A stretch of 64,000 nt of DNA from VXYL01 sp965199915 (GTDB lineage Bacteria; Pseudomonadota; Gammaproteobacteria; Pseudomonadales; Azotimanducaceae), in NCBI GenBank assembly GCA_965199915.1, contig OZ241348.1, positions 1,922,001-1,986,000 of the forward strand, read 5' to 3'. A program made the position numbers and the translations under genes. Each line of letters begins with the position of its first letter. Position 1 is the stretch's first letter. Below, piece after piece: positions 44,220 to 54,655 of this stretch. The notes below the pieces were generated by a model. It did no database searches and was not told where the DNA came from. It was given only the letters and a program-made list of their open reading frames with translations.

Positions 44220-47200
44220 TGCGTGGCCCGGAAACGCGCGGTCCGCGCGGCCACCGTGTCGGCGCTCGCCTAGGCCGCGTTGCGGTGGGTTTCCCGTTGC
44301 GCGTGGTCGCCGTTTTCAGGGGCGCCTGTTGCGCGCCGATGTTGGCGGCGTGGGCGTTTGCCGCTCAAGCCAACGCCGCGGCTGATGTCGAGGCCATTGC
44401 CGCCGGCCAGCGCTTGGACGTGGCGGCGGTCGGCCGCCTGTACGAAGAAGCCATTGTTCACGATGGCGTGGATCGCGCCGTGCAACGCTTGCAGGCTTTC
44501 GCCGACGCGCCGGAGCGGCAACCCCCCGCGCGCGCCAACGCGCTGCTGGCGGTCGCCCACCTGCATTGGCGGCATGGCGACCTGCAAGCCGCGCGCGCTG
44601 CCGCCGATGCCGCTTGGGCGGTGCGCGAAACGGTGGACGGGGCGCTGCTCAAGGCTCGCCTCTTGGACGCCGGCGGCGATCCGGCGGGCGCCGTCGCCTG
44701 GTACGAACGCGCTGCCGCGAACACCGGCCGCGAGGAGGAGCGGGAGTTCATCGCCCTGCGGCTGACGATGGCGCAAGCCACCGAGCGCAACCTCGACGCG
44801 CTGGTCGCGATGGCCGCCGAGCGCGATCCGAGCTTCGGCAACCGCGCCGCCGTCACGCTGGCGCTGCTCGGCCACCCGGCGCAAGCGCTGGCGCTCTACC
44901 GCGTCACCGACGCCTTCGGCGATCCGTTCCGCCAGCGGGTGCGGCTGGCCGAGTGGGCGATCGCCGCCGGCGCGTTCGACGAGGCCCAGAAGCACGGTTG
45001 GCAGGCGTTCGCGGCCGCCGACCCCCGCGCCGACCGGCGCTACGCGCTGGCGGTGCTGATGGAGGCGTACCGCGAAGACGCCGCGTTGGACGAGCTGTTG
45101 GCGCGCTTGGAGGCGGAGGCGAGCGCGGATGCGGAACTGGTGCGGGCGCGGGTGGACTTGCTGGTGGAGACCGAGCGCTACGACGAGGCCATCGCCTACT
45201 ACCAGGCCACCGGCGATGCGGGCGTGGATGTCGAGGCGCGCCGGCGGCTGTTGAACCTGTACGAGGCTGCCGGCCGCGTTGCAGACATGGTGGCGGAGTA
45301 CCGGCGCCAGATGGCGGCGGCACCACAGGCGGTGCATTGGTTCGCGGGCCTCGCCGGCCACTACATGAACGTCGCGGCGCCGGCCGAGGCGCTGGCCGTG
45401 TGGCGCGCCTTCGCGGCCGCCAACGGCGACCACGCGGCGACTCTGCTCGAGGGCGCCGAGCGCATGATCGAGATGGGCTTCGCCGCGCAAGCCGTGGACA
45501 TGGTGGAGCGGCAAATGGCCGCTGCCGGGGAGCAGGCGGAGAGCCTTCTTTTTCTGTTCGACGCGCGCCGCCGCGAAGGGCGCAACGAGGACGCCTTGGC
45601 GATTCTGCAACGCCTGGAAGCCATACTGCCCGAAGACGACAGCGCCATCCGCGATCTCGCCGACGCCTACGAGCGGATGAACAAGCCGGAGGACGCGATC
45701 CGCCTCTTGGAAGCGCTGCGCGCCAAGCAGGGGGAACTCGGCTACGACGAGCGCGCGCGTCTGGCGTGGCTGTACAGCGCCGCCGGGCGCAAGCCGGAGG
45801 CGTTGGCCGCTTGGCGGGCGCTGTGGGTGAGCGTGGAGAGCGCGGCCAGACGCAGCTTGGCGGAAGACCAGCTGCTGCTGCTGGCCGCCGAGTTGAACGC
45901 GCTGGCGGACATCGTTGTGGAGTTGGAGGAGAAGCTCGCCGGCGGCGCGGCGGACAAGAACGAGATGCACCTGTTGGCGCGCGTCTACACCGAGGTGGGC
46001 GACGCGCTCTCCGCCACCGAGGTCATCGACGAGTACACCCGCCGCGGCGGCGGCGACGAGGTGGAGCGCCTGCGCCAGCTCGGCAAGGTGTACATGCTGC
46101 TCAAGGACTACTCGGCCTACGACAAGGTGCTGCGGAGCTTGGTCGCCGCGGACCCGCAGAACGAGGTGGAGCACGTGCAGAACCTCGTGCTCAACATGCT
46201 CGCCTACGACCTCGCCGAGGACTCCGACGAGCGCCACGCCGAAATCCAGCGTTGGTTGGAGAAACTGCGGGCGTTGGACATCGAGGGCGTCAGCGGCGAG
46301 TTCGAGGGCGGCTTGCTCTCCCTCGGCGGCTACAACGAGGAAGCGATCGCCAGCTATCGGCGCGCCTTGGTGCAGCAGCCCGAAAACAGCGACAACCTGC
46401 TGCTGCTGGCGGACACGTTGAAGCGCGCTGGCCGCCGCGACGAGGCCGTGACCGCGTTGCAGTACGCGGCGGAACACGCGGTGGACGACAACGCGTTCGT
46501 GGTGGCGGTGGACGGCATCGTCAACATGATCGGGGCGCGCTCGTTCACCGACCGGCTCACCCCGGCCATGCGCAAGACGTTCCGCTGGGCGCAACGCGTC
46601 ATCCTGGAGCGAATCACCGGCCGCAACGACAAGTTCTACCTGTACCAACTGCTCGCCGACATCGCGCAAGAGACCGGCGACTCCGAGGGCGAGTTTCTGG
46701 CGCTCGAGAACGCGCTCTCCCAAGCCGGATTGCGCCGACCCGCCATCTTGCGGGAGCTGGTCACGTTGGCGACGCCCAACACCGGCTTCGGCGGCTTCAA
46801 CACCGGCGGCGGCGACCGCCAGCGGCAACTCGCGCACGGACGGCGGTTGATCGCGTTGCGCCAAGCGCTGCCGCCGGAGGTGTACATCAATCTCGGCAAA
46901 GTGCTGCTGGAACGCGGCGATCTCGCCGGCGCGGAAATCGCTTTCGACGGCATCGACGACATCACCGGGCTCATCGACGTCAACCGCACCAAGGCGGATC
47001 TGCTGCGCGAAGCCGGCCACGGGGCCGAGGCGATGCGCTACTACACGCGCGCTCTCGACGTGAAGCCGGACGATTTGGCGTTGCTGAGCAAGACCGCCAT
47101 GCTGCGCGAGACGAGCGGCCGGGAAGACGTGGCGAACAGGTTGTACCTGCGCGGCCTCGGCAACGTGCTGCGCACCCAGCCGGTGGTTGCCAAGGCGAGG

Positions 47201-50200
47201 CGGCCGGGGGCCGATCAGTCGCCGCGGGCGTTGTTCGGCTTGGATCCAGACCTCGCCGTGAACCGCGACTACCGCACCTACTTCGAGCACCTCGCGCAGG
47301 GCTTGTTGATCACCTGGCCGCAAGACGACGCCACCACCGCGCAACGTCTCGCCGCGGTCGAGGCGATGTTCAACGATGCGCTGAAGGCCACTGGCGCGGC
47401 GCCTGACGGACAGCCGCTGTCCGGGTTTCCCCGCCTCGACCACACCGCCCGCTTCGCCCGCCGCGTGGCGGAAGCGACCGGCGCGGACACGCTCCGGCAG
47501 CATGTGGATGCCGCGCTGGCGGCGTTCGCGGACACGCCGAAAGACGCCGTCGCGCCGCCGGCAGAAAACCAGACGGCGTTGGAACGCCACTTCGCGCTCG
47601 CCAAAGCGCGCGGCGATTTCGACGCCGCGGCGCGGCTGGCGCGCTTGGCGGGGGACGAAACGCGCATCGCGGCCCTGCTGCGCGAGCGCATCGCCGCCGG
47701 CGAATACCGAGAGCCGCTCGCCATTGCTTGGACGATGCTGTCGCCGGCCGCGTTCCGCCGGGTGGTTTCGCCGTTCGCCGACACGCTCAAGGACAACGAA
47801 GCCGCGTTTTTGGAGCTCATCTCCGGCGGTGCGCCGCTGGTGCTGAACATCGAAGAGCGGCTGGGGCGCGACCTCATCGTGCCGGAGGAACTGCAAAGGC
47901 TGGTCAGCGCCGCCGCGAAGACCGAGACGAGACGCAGCGGCGCTGTGCCGATGCTGGACGATGGCCCGCTTTCGATTTGGCGCTATCTCAAGGCGAAGGT
48001 GGGCGTGGACGCGCGGATCCGCTACTGGGCGAGCCTTGTGGACGCCTTCAAGGAGGGGGACTACCGCGCTTCCTACGCCGTCAGGGGCGTTCTCGAAGAC
48101 ATCTTGGCCACGGAGTTGACCCCGCCGCAACAGCAGGCGTTGATCGACGCCGCAACCGACTACGCCGCCAAAGCCGACTTCGCCCACGAGTTTGCCGCGC
48201 AAGATCTTCTGTACTTGCTATTGAGGGAGGTTCCGGCGCAAAACCTGGAGGCGCTCTACGCGGTGGCCGAACGGTTCGGGCGCCGCGCCAAGCTGAGCTT
48301 CGACCTCGGCGCGACGTTGCGCGCCATCTTCGAGGCGGCGCCGGACGAGGGCTTCGACGCGTTGCTGGAGCTCGGACGCAAGGGTGTGTGGGTGCCACGC
48401 TTCTTCTCGGGGCCCGGCACTCCCGATTTCACGGCGCGGTTCGCCACGCAGAAGGCGAAACTGCTCGAGCGCGTGCGCGGCGGCGAGCAAGTGGACGCCG
48501 CCACGGTGGACGCCATCTATCGCTTGGAGTTGGCCCCGGGGTTCTACCGGGACGAGGAGCGTCTGCGGCGTTTCACCGCGCTGGCGCCGCGCCTCTTGGC
48601 GTTGAACCCGGAAGAGCCCGCGTACCGCCAAGCGTTGATCGATGCGCGCTTGTCCTTGGGCGAACGCGAAGCGGCCGAACAGGCGTTGTTGGACTACAGC
48701 CGGTTCGCGCCCGAAGACGAACTGCTGCGCGGCGCGCTCTATTTCCATTGGTTGACCGAAGGCCGTTTCACCGCGGCGCTGGCGCTGGCCACCGACGGCG
48801 GCGCCGACTACCGCGACCCAGCGGCCGTTGACGCGCTGCTGGAGAAGGCCGAGCGCCGGGGCCCAAGGGGCTCGACCAGCGAGCTGTTCCGCAAGTTCTA
48901 CGCGGGGCCGCTCCGTTCCGCCGGTTTCAGCCCGTGGGACGCAGCCACGGAACGTGAAATCGAACGTCTGCGCGCCGTTGTCGCCGCCGCGGACGACCAA
49001 GAGGCCGGCGCAGCGCGTTCGGCGTTGCGCGCGGTTTGGCGGAGCGCGTTCGCGCCAGACGACAGCGACGCCCGCCGCGGGCCCGGTGCCGATTGGCGGC
49101 TGCGCTCGCTTGTCAACTTGCCGGTGGAGGCGTCGGCGCAAGAGGTGTTCTACGAGGCCCCGGCCGCGGATCTCGCAGCGCTCTTGGAGTCGGACTTGGG
49201 CGGCGAGCAGCCCCGCCTGTTCGACGCCATCGCCGGGTGGCCTTTCGCGGCCGCCGAGTTCGAGCGTTTCGTCGCCGCGTTGCCGGCCGCCGAGCACGAG
49301 AGGAATCCGCGCCTTTACGCGTTGCTGGGCAAGGCGTTCGACGCCGCGCCGCAACAGCGCCGCCGCCGCCTTGACGCGCTGGGAGAACGGATGCGGCAGG
49401 GCGCGTGGGGCGACCACGAGTTCGTCGTTTGGATGGCGCTCCGCGAGGGCGACAAGGCGCCGCTGACCGAAGAGGAGGCGGCGTGGCTGCGCGAACGCGC
49501 CGCCAATGCCCGCGACCCGGACACATTCGAAATGCTCGCCCTCGCGCGCTTGTTCGCGAAGGCCGGGCCATCGACGCCGAACGCCTTGGACGCCGCGGTG
49601 TCCCATTACCAGTTGCTTGCCGCGAAGTTGTTGCGGATAGCAAGCGCGCCGCCTAGTCCGGGTTTGTCCATCCAACCACCGCTGGATTTGGCGGAGCTGA
49701 TCGCCGAAGTGGCGCAGCGGCTGCCAAGCGACCGGGCGTGGGCGGTGGCGCGGGGCGTTTTGGCGATTTCCCGCCCGGCCGACGAGGATGCGGACATGAC
49801 GGCGTGCTTTCACGCCTACGCGTTGCGAACACTGTCGACGCTGCGCGGCGCCGAGGCGGCGCTGGCGGACGCCGAGGAGTGGGCCGGCAGCCCGCCATCG
49901 GACATGTTGGGTTGCAATGGCGCCTACGCCGTGGAATTGGCGCGGGCGCATGCCGGGGCCGGCGGGCCGGATCAAGCCCTCGCGGTCTTGCGCGCTCTGC
50001 TGCGCGGCGCGCCGTCCACGCTCGGCGGCAGCGGCGGCGATATCGAGGACTTCTACCGGCGAAGGGCGCGGCAACAGTTCGCGAGCCTGCTCGGCCTCGG
50101 CCTCGGCGAGCGGTCCGATGTTCCGATGTCGCCGCGGGAGATGCTCGTGTTGCGCCGCGAGCGGATCTTCCCCACCCGCAAGCAGGACGTTTGGGATGGT

Positions 50201-50764
50201 TCGGGCCGCTGGACGGAGCGCGCCGCCGAAGCCATGATGGGATGGCTGGACGAGCCGCAGTTGGTCGCCGGCGGCGCTTTGGACGCCGTGCTCCTCGCCG
50301 CTTGGCAGCTACGCGGCGCCGGCGCCGAGGAAGCGGCGCGCGCCGTGTTCGCCCAAGCGGCCGCGAAGCTCGACGGGGCCGCCCCGCCCCCGCGCGCCTC
50401 GGACCTCCGCCTCCTCGCGCTGATGGCGCTGCATCTCGAGAGCGCTTTGCCGCTCGGCTTGGCGGAAGCGGCGCTGCGCCGGGGCATCTTCACCGCCGCG
50501 CAGGAAGCCGCCTTTTTGCGCTACCTCGCCGCCCACGCCGACGCCGAAGCCACCTTGCGCGCCGGAAGAGCCGCCGACCGCGGCGACCGGCTGCCCGTGC
50601 TGCGCGCGCTGCTGCCCTTGGCCGAGGCGGCCGGAGACGCCGCCTACGCCGCGGATCTCGCCCGCCGCATCGGTGCCGCGGAAGCGGCGCGCGCGCAGTT
50701 GGGCGTGGTGGTGACCAAACCCGGCGCCGGCGATCTCGCCCAGGCGTCAACGGCGGGGAGCTGA
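44219..50764 (+). CDS. Giant exported tetratricopeptide-repeat protein (2,181 residues)
   Basis: ATG 44219 overlaps the stop of the hydrolase gene (TGATG). A hydrophobic segment near residues 30-55 (VVAVFRGACCAPMLAAWAFA) then AANA-like signal cleavage site suggests export. The rest is almost wholly alpha-helical, Ala/Leu/Arg/Glu-rich, with repeated TPR-like helices (for example YDEAIAYYQATGDAGVDVEA and PEDAIRLLEALRAKQGEL). No catalytic motif was seen. It is probably a periplasmic scaffold. The single uninterrupted 6.5-kb frame and consistent codon use argue that it is real; antisense ORFs of up to 1,310 codons on the minus strand are shadows of it. Confidence 0.85.
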   Translation: MRGPETRGPRGHRVGARLGRVAVGFPLRVVAVFRGACCAPMLAAWAFAAQANAAADVEAIAAGQRLDVAAVGRLYEEAIVHDGVDRAVQRLQAFADAPERQPPARANALLAVAHLHWRHGDLQAARAAADAAWAVRETVDGALLKARLLDAGGDPAGAVAWYERAAANTGREEEREFIALRLTMAQATERNLDALVAMAAERDPSFGNRAAVTLALLGHPAQALALYRVTDAFGDPFRQRVRLAEWAIAAGAFDEAQKHGWQAFAAADPRADRRYALAVLMEAYREDAALDELLARLEAEASADAELVRARVDLLVETERYDEAIAYYQATGDAGVDVEARRRLLNLYEAAGRVADMVAEYRRQMAAAPQAVHWFAGLAGHYMNVAAPAEALAVWRAFAAANGDHAATLLEGAERMIEMGFAAQAVDMVERQMAAAGEQAESLLFLFDARRREGRNEDALAILQRLEAILPEDDSAIRDLADAYERMNKPEDAIRLLEALRAKQGELGYDERARLAWLYSAAGRKPEALAAWRALWVSVESAARRSLAEDQLLLLAAELNALADIVVELEEKLAGGAADKNEMHLLARVYTEVGDALSATEVIDEYTRRGGGDEVERLRQLGKVYMLLKDYSAYDKVLRSLVAADPQNEVEHVQNLVLNMLAYDLAEDSDERHAEIQRWLEKLRALDIEGVSGEFEGGLLSLGGYNEEAIASYRRALVQQPENSDNLLLLADTLKRAGRRDEAVTALQYAAEHAVDDNAFVVAVDGIVNMIGARSFTDRLTPAMRKTFRWAQRVILERITGRNDKFYLYQLLADIAQETGDSEGEFLALENALSQAGLRRPAILRELVTLATPNTGFGGFNTGGGDRQRQLAHGRRLIALRQALPPEVYINLGKVLLERGDLAGAEIAFDGIDDITGLIDVNRTKADLLREAGHGAEAMRYYTRALDVKPDDLALLSKTAMLRETSGREDVANRLYLRGLGNVLRTQPVVAKARRPGADQSPRALFGLDPDLAVNRDYRTYFEHLAQGLLITWPQDDATTAQRLAAVEAMFNDALKATGAAPDGQPLSGFPRLDHTARFARRVAEATGADTLRQHVDAALAAFADTPKDAVAPPAENQTALERHFALAKARGDFDAAARLARLAGDETRIAALLRERIAAGEYREPLAIAWTMLSPAAFRRVVSPFADTLKDNEAAFLELISGGAPLVLNIEERLGRDLIVPEELQRLVSAAAKTETRRSGAVPMLDDGPLSIWRYLKAKVGVDARIRYWASLVDAFKEGDYRASYAVRGVLEDILATELTPPQQQALIDAATDYAAKADFAHEFAAQDLLYLLLREVPAQNLEALYAVAERFGRRAKLSFDLGATLRAIFEAAPDEGFDALLELGRKGVWVPRFFSGPGTPDFTARFATQKAKLLERVRGGEQVDAATVDAIYRLELAPGFYRDEERLRRFTALAPRLLALNPEEPAYRQALIDARLSLGEREAAEQALLDYSRFAPEDELLRGALYFHWLTEGRFTAALALATDGGADYRDPAAVDALLEKAERRGPRGSTSELFRKFYAGPLRSAGFSPWDAATEREIERLRAVVAAADDQEAGAARSALRAVWRSAFAPDDSDARRGPGADWRLRSLVNLPVEASAQEVFYEAPAADLAALLESDLGGEQPRLFDAIAGWPFAAAEFERFVAALPAAEHERNPRLYALLGKAFDAAPQQRRRRLDALGERMRQGAWGDHEFVVWMALREGDKAPLTEEEAAWLRERAANARDPDTFEMLALARLFAKAGPSTPNALDAAVSHYQLLAAKLLRIASAPPSPGLSIQPPLDLAELIAEVAQRLPSDRAWAVARGVLAISRPADEDADMTACFHAYALRTLSTLRGAEAALADAEEWAGSPPSDMLGCNGAYAVELARAHAGAGGPDQALAVLRALLRGAPSTLGGSGGDIEDFYRRRARQQFASLLGLGLGERSDVPMSPREMLVLRRERIFPTRKQDVWDGSGRWTERAAEAMMGWLDEPQLVAGGALDAVLLAAWQLRGAGAEEAARAVFAQAAAKLDGAAPPPRASDLRLLALMALHLESALPLGLAEAALRRGIFTAAQEAAFLRYLAAHADAEATLRAGRAADRGDRLPVLRALLPLAEAAGDAAYAADLARRIGAAEAARAQLGVVVTKPGAGDLAQASTAGS

Positions 50765-50890
50765 CGCCGGGGGCACCGAAAAAGGCACCGCCAAGGGCAA
50801 GTCGGCGAACGGGCCGCCGCGGACAGTTGCTGATGCACCTGGGCCGCGGGCACTCGCTCGCTGCCGGTCGAAGCACAGAGTTACTGTGCG

Positions 50891-50896
50891 TATAAT
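50891..50896 (+). promoter_or_regulatory. Candidate -10 box of the restriction-modification operon
   Basis: A perfect TATAAT lies 36 bases before the first methyltransferase start codon in an otherwise GC-rich gap (50765-50932). A -35 element at the right distance is weak (TCGAAG at 50868). The rest of this gap shows no gene. Confidence 0.45.
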
Positions 50897-50932
50897 CAGC
50901 GTCACCTTAAGCGCCGGCTGCGAGAAGCAGCA

Positions 50933-52084
50933 ATGTCAAAGTCCACATCAGCAATGGAGGCGCAGTTCGTCCACACGGATTGGAACTTCGCGTCGCGGAC
51001 TGCTCCAAGCCCCATTGAAGCACTGCATCCGTATCCCGCGAAGTTCGTGGCGGACTTGCCGCGTCGCTTGTTGGACATCCTGCCGGTGCCGCGGGGAACG
51101 GCGGTGCTGGATCCGTTCTGCGGCAGCGGTACGACGCTGGTGGAGTGCCAACGGCGTGGTGTGCCTGCCGTCGGCATCGACCTCAACCCCATCGCCTGCC
51201 TGATTTCGCAAGTGAAAACATCGCCGCTGGCGGGCGGGCTCGCAGCCGCCGCCACCGCCGTCGTTGGCCAAGCGGCTGGCTGCAAAAGAGCGGCGGATGT
51301 GCCCGATTTGCCCAGGCTGGACCACTGGTTCGCGCCGGAAGTGCAACGAGCGCTCGCCAGTTTGACCACGGCCATCGCCACCGCGCCGCCGGACCACCGG
51401 GACGCACTTCGGCTGGCGCTTTCGAGCATCGTGGTGAGGGTATCCAACCAGGAGAGCGACACGCGCTACGCGGCCATCCGCAAGAAGGTACGGGCGGCGG
51501 ACGCCTTTGCTGGATTCCGTCGCGCCGCCGACCGGATCGAGAAAGCGCTTGCCGCGCGGGACTATGCTCTGGCGCCGGTCGCCGTTCTGGAGTCGGACAC
51601 CACGTCGGTGAATCCCGGCGAGCTGGTCAGCGTAGTCAACGACGGTCGTCGTGTGGGCTTGGTGATTACGTCGCCGCCCTATCCGAACGCCTACGAGTAT
51701 TGGCTGTATCACAAGTACCGCATGTATTGGCTGGGCATGGACCCATTGGCCGTCAAGGTGCGCGAGATCGGAGCGCGGGCGCACTTCTTCAAGCGCAACC
51801 CGCACACGGCGGACGACTTCGCAAGGCAAATGAAGCACACTCTCGATCTGCTGCGGGCCGTGGTGGTCCGAGGCGGCTATGTTTGCTTCGTGATTGGCCG
51901 CTCGCGCATCCGCGGGCAGATTGTGGACAACGCGGCGATCATAGAGGAGGTTGGGCGGAGCACGGGGTTCGCTCGGGTGTTCTCGGCAAAGCGCACTTTG
52001 GCGGCGGCGTCCAAATCGTTCAATCCAAGCTACGGCAGGATCAAGACGGAGACCATTCTCGTCATGAGGTGGATCGGCGCGTGA
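50933..52084 (+). CDS. DNA methyltransferase 1 of a BfiI-like system
   Basis: The 383-residue protein has LHPYPAKFVADLPRRLL near residues 30-46, the AdoMet-binding motif DPFCGSGTTLVE near 58-69 and the catalytic motif TSPPYPNAYEYW near 242-253. An SPPY catalytic motif is typical of N4-cytosine methyltransferases. It overlaps the second methyltransferase by 4 bases. With two methyltransferases beside a BfiI-type nuclease, each probably modifies one strand of a non-palindromic site. Confidence 0.88.
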   Translation: MSKSTSAMEAQFVHTDWNFASRTAPSPIEALHPYPAKFVADLPRRLLDILPVPRGTAVLDPFCGSGTTLVECQRRGVPAVGIDLNPIACLISQVKTSPLAGGLAAAATAVVGQAAGCKRAADVPDLPRLDHWFAPEVQRALASLTTAIATAPPDHRDALRLALSSIVVRVSNQESDTRYAAIRKKVRAADAFAGFRRAADRIEKALAARDYALAPVAVLESDTTSVNPGELVSVVNDGRRVGLVITSPPYPNAYEYWLYHKYRMYWLGMDPLAVKVREIGARAHFFKRNPHTADDFARQMKHTLDLLRAVVVRGGYVCFVIGRSRIRGQIVDNAAIIEEVGRSTGFARVFSAKRTLAAASKSFNPSYGRIKTETILVMRWIGA

Positions 52085-53592
52085 AATTGATTTGGCACGG
52101 CTATCGCTACTACCCCTATGAGCGGGCGCTCGCCATGCGCGAAATCGCCGCCTTGTTCCCCGCGTCCGCGCCCCGCGAAGTGCCAGGGGGGGTGGAACTG
52201 CCAAGCAGCTGTTCGCGCCGCTTGGCGAACCGACTGACCTACGTGTCGCGCATCGACGGCGAGCGGGGGCTGTCGGAAACGCAGCAGAGCTGCTTGGAGA
52301 CGACGGCCCGCAAGGGCAAGGCGCGGCAGGCAACGCGGTACTCCGTCCACGGCCTGCACGAGTACAAGGGCAAGTTCAACCCGCAAGTGGCACGGGCGCT
52401 GCTCAACATGCTTGGCGTCCTGCCGGGTCAGCGCGTTCTGGACCCGTTTTGCGGCAGCGGCACCACCTTGGTCGAGTGCGCGCATCTTGGGGCGGCGGGC
52501 TATGGCGTGGACATCAACCCGCTCGCGGTGTTCATCAGCAACGCCAAGCTGCAAGCGCTGGCCACGCCTGCCGCCGAGCTGCATGAGGTTCTGCGGCGTC
52601 TGATGGACAAGCTGCGCCAAGCCGCCTCCCGCCTATCAGCGGACGAGTCACCACGACGGATGTACCTTGAGTCGTGGTTCGACACGGACGTCCTCGACAT
52701 CATCGAGCGCCTGCGCCGCGCAACGGATACGGTGGCGCAAGCGCTTGCCCCGGTGTTTCTGACGATTGCCAGCAACCTGCTGCGCGACTACTCGCGTCAG
52801 GATCCCCAGGACCTGCGGGTACGGCGCCGCAAGTCGTCCTTGCCGGCCACGCCGTTCCTCGATGCCTTTCGAACCGCTTGCGAGCAGTCGATCAAGCGTA
52901 TTGGCGATGCGCAGATGGTGCTTGAGTCAACCGCGGCGTCGAAGAAGGCCGGCCAGACATTCGTCCGAGCAACACTTTGCGATGCGACCGAGTCCGCGAA
53001 CGCCATCCCGCCGACCCCCTTCGACGCGGCCATCACAAGCCCGCCATACGCCATGGCGCTTCCGTATGTCGACATCCACAGGTTGTCGCTGGTCTGGCTT
53101 GGCCTCGTTTCCCCTGCCGACCTCGCCGCCGTGGAATCCGTGTTGGTCGGCAGCCGCGAACTGCGTGGCAGGGCTCGATCGCAGCTGATCGCCGCATTGG
53201 CGAACAACGAAGCCCGTCTGCCAGCGGACGAAGTGGGCCTATGCCGTCGGCTTGCGAGTTCCTTGGGCAACGACGACGGATTCCGGCGTCGAGCGGTTCC
53301 CATTCTTCTCTATCGATACTTCGCCAGCATGCGTGACGCACTGCGATCCGTCCTCGGCGCGTTGCTGCCGAGCGCGCCGTTCGCCTTGATCGTCGGCCGC
53401 AATCACACGGTGCTCGGCGGAGAACGCTGCGAGATCGACACGCCAGCGCATCTCGCGAACATGGCTGCCGAGGTGGGCTGGCGGGTGGAGGAACAAATGC
53501 CGCTGCAAACCTACCAACGCTACGGCTACCACGTGAACAACGCGATAGCGCACGAGACGCTGCTGCTGTTGCACAAGCCCTCAAGCACATGA
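52081..53592 (+). CDS. DNA methyltransferase 2 of a BfiI-like system
   Basis: The GTG at 52081 overlaps the previous stop. The 503-residue protein has a specific N-terminal region of about 95 residues, then LHEYKGKFNPQVARALLNML, DPFCGSGTTLVECAHLG (AdoMet site) and the catalytic TSPPYAMALPYVDIHR. The motif set is the same as in the first methyltransferase but the proteins differ outside these motifs, so they probably read different strands of one asymmetric sequence. The stop overlaps the start of the nuclease gene. Confidence 0.88.
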   Translation: MKLIWHGYRYYPYERALAMREIAALFPASAPREVPGGVELPSSCSRRLANRLTYVSRIDGERGLSETQQSCLETTARKGKARQATRYSVHGLHEYKGKFNPQVARALLNMLGVLPGQRVLDPFCGSGTTLVECAHLGAAGYGVDINPLAVFISNAKLQALATPAAELHEVLRRLMDKLRQAASRLSADESPRRMYLESWFDTDVLDIIERLRRATDTVAQALAPVFLTIASNLLRDYSRQDPQDLRVRRRKSSLPATPFLDAFRTACEQSIKRIGDAQMVLESTAASKKAGQTFVRATLCDATESANAIPPTPFDAAITSPPYAMALPYVDIHRLSLVWLGLVSPADLAAVESVLVGSRELRGRARSQLIAALANNEARLPADEVGLCRRLASSLGNDDGFRRRAVPILLYRYFASMRDALRSVLGALLPSAPFALIVGRNHTVLGGERCEIDTPAHLANMAAEVGWRVEEQMPLQTYQRYGYHVNNAIAHETLLLLHKPSST

Positions 53593-54655
53593 ACGAACTG
53601 TCGGTTCATCCCAACGTATACGCGACAGGGCGTAGCAAGGGGCTATTGGCGATGCTGGAGACGCTCTGGCTCCGCGAACAGCCCGCCGGCGACGGCACCA
53701 TGTACATCGTGTCGGGGTTCGCCAACTACAACGGGGGCGTCCGGTTCTATCCGGTATTTCGCGACCATGTACATAGTGGCGGCAAGGTCGTGGCTGTCTT
53801 CGCCGGCAACGCTCGACAGAAGTTGACCAGCCGGCAAGTTGTCACCGCGCTGCTTGAATGCGGTGCCGAGGTGTACATCGTGAATCGCAAGCGCTTGATG
53901 CACATGAAGAGCTACGGCGCCGCGACGAGTACGGGGGAATTGCTTGTCGTCACCAGCGGCAACTTCACCGGCCCGGGCATGGCGCAAACGTGGAGATGGC
54001 CGTGCTCTTGGACCGTCCATCGACGAGGGAACTTGGTTTCTCTTGGCGAGAACTGGTCGCGCACATGTTCGATCAAGGATGGAACGTGTCCCAACCGAAG
54101 CTGGGAAGCCCCTCGCCCGCTTGGCAGCTTCTATACGACGAGGAAGCATCCACGGTGGTTCTCGACGAAACCGACGAGGTGACGATGGCCCTTCGGCTAG
54201 GACACGCAGACACTGTGCGGGTCAATGCGGCGCCAGGCACCGACGAAGCCAAGGGCACGCAGTACTTCTGGCTCAGCAAGGACTGCTACGACTTCTTCCC
54301 GCCACTGACTATCCTGAACCGAAGAGGGCACAAGCGTACCTACTCAAGCAAAGTTCGCGTCTACTTCGCGGACCTGCCGCGGACGTCGACTGTGCGGGTC
54401 ACGTTCGAAGCGGAGAACAACTTGGACTTCCGCCTTGGCACAGGGCCGTTGCGCGGCACGGGATTGGCCGCTCCGGGGGATTGGGCCGCTCTCTCCCGCA
54501 TCGGAGAGAGTCGCTACGAACTGCGCCTCTACCGGCAAGGCGATCCAGTAGCCACGGCACTGAACGAACATGCCGTGCATTTGATCGGCCACCAAGGCAA
54601 GCGCTACGGCTTCCTCTCGAACGACGACTTTCGAGCTATTACCGGTGTGCGTTGA
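53589..54655 (+). pseudogene. BfiI-like phospholipase-D-fold restriction endonuclease, frameshifted
   Basis: ATG 53589 overlaps the methyltransferase stop. The first frame has the PLD half-motif HMK at residues 105-107 and LVVTSGNFTGPG with Asn125. A missing A in the run at 53986-53988 shifts the frame just before NVEMAVLLD; restoring it puts Glu at 136 and continues through a second domain (YSSKVRVYFADLP, DFRLGTGPLRG) that looks like the B3-type DNA-binding half of BfiI. Corrected length is 355 residues, close to BfiI (358 from memory). As sequenced, translation stops early (about 197 residues) and the enzyme would lack its DNA-binding domain. Confidence 0.8.

Noticed and set aside
44270..48202. 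A 1,310-codon open frame on the minus strand, antisense to the TPR gene
   Set aside because: Its protein is Arg/His/Gln/Val-rich with no domain; the plus strand has a signal peptide and coherent TPR helices. High GC opens long antisense frames.
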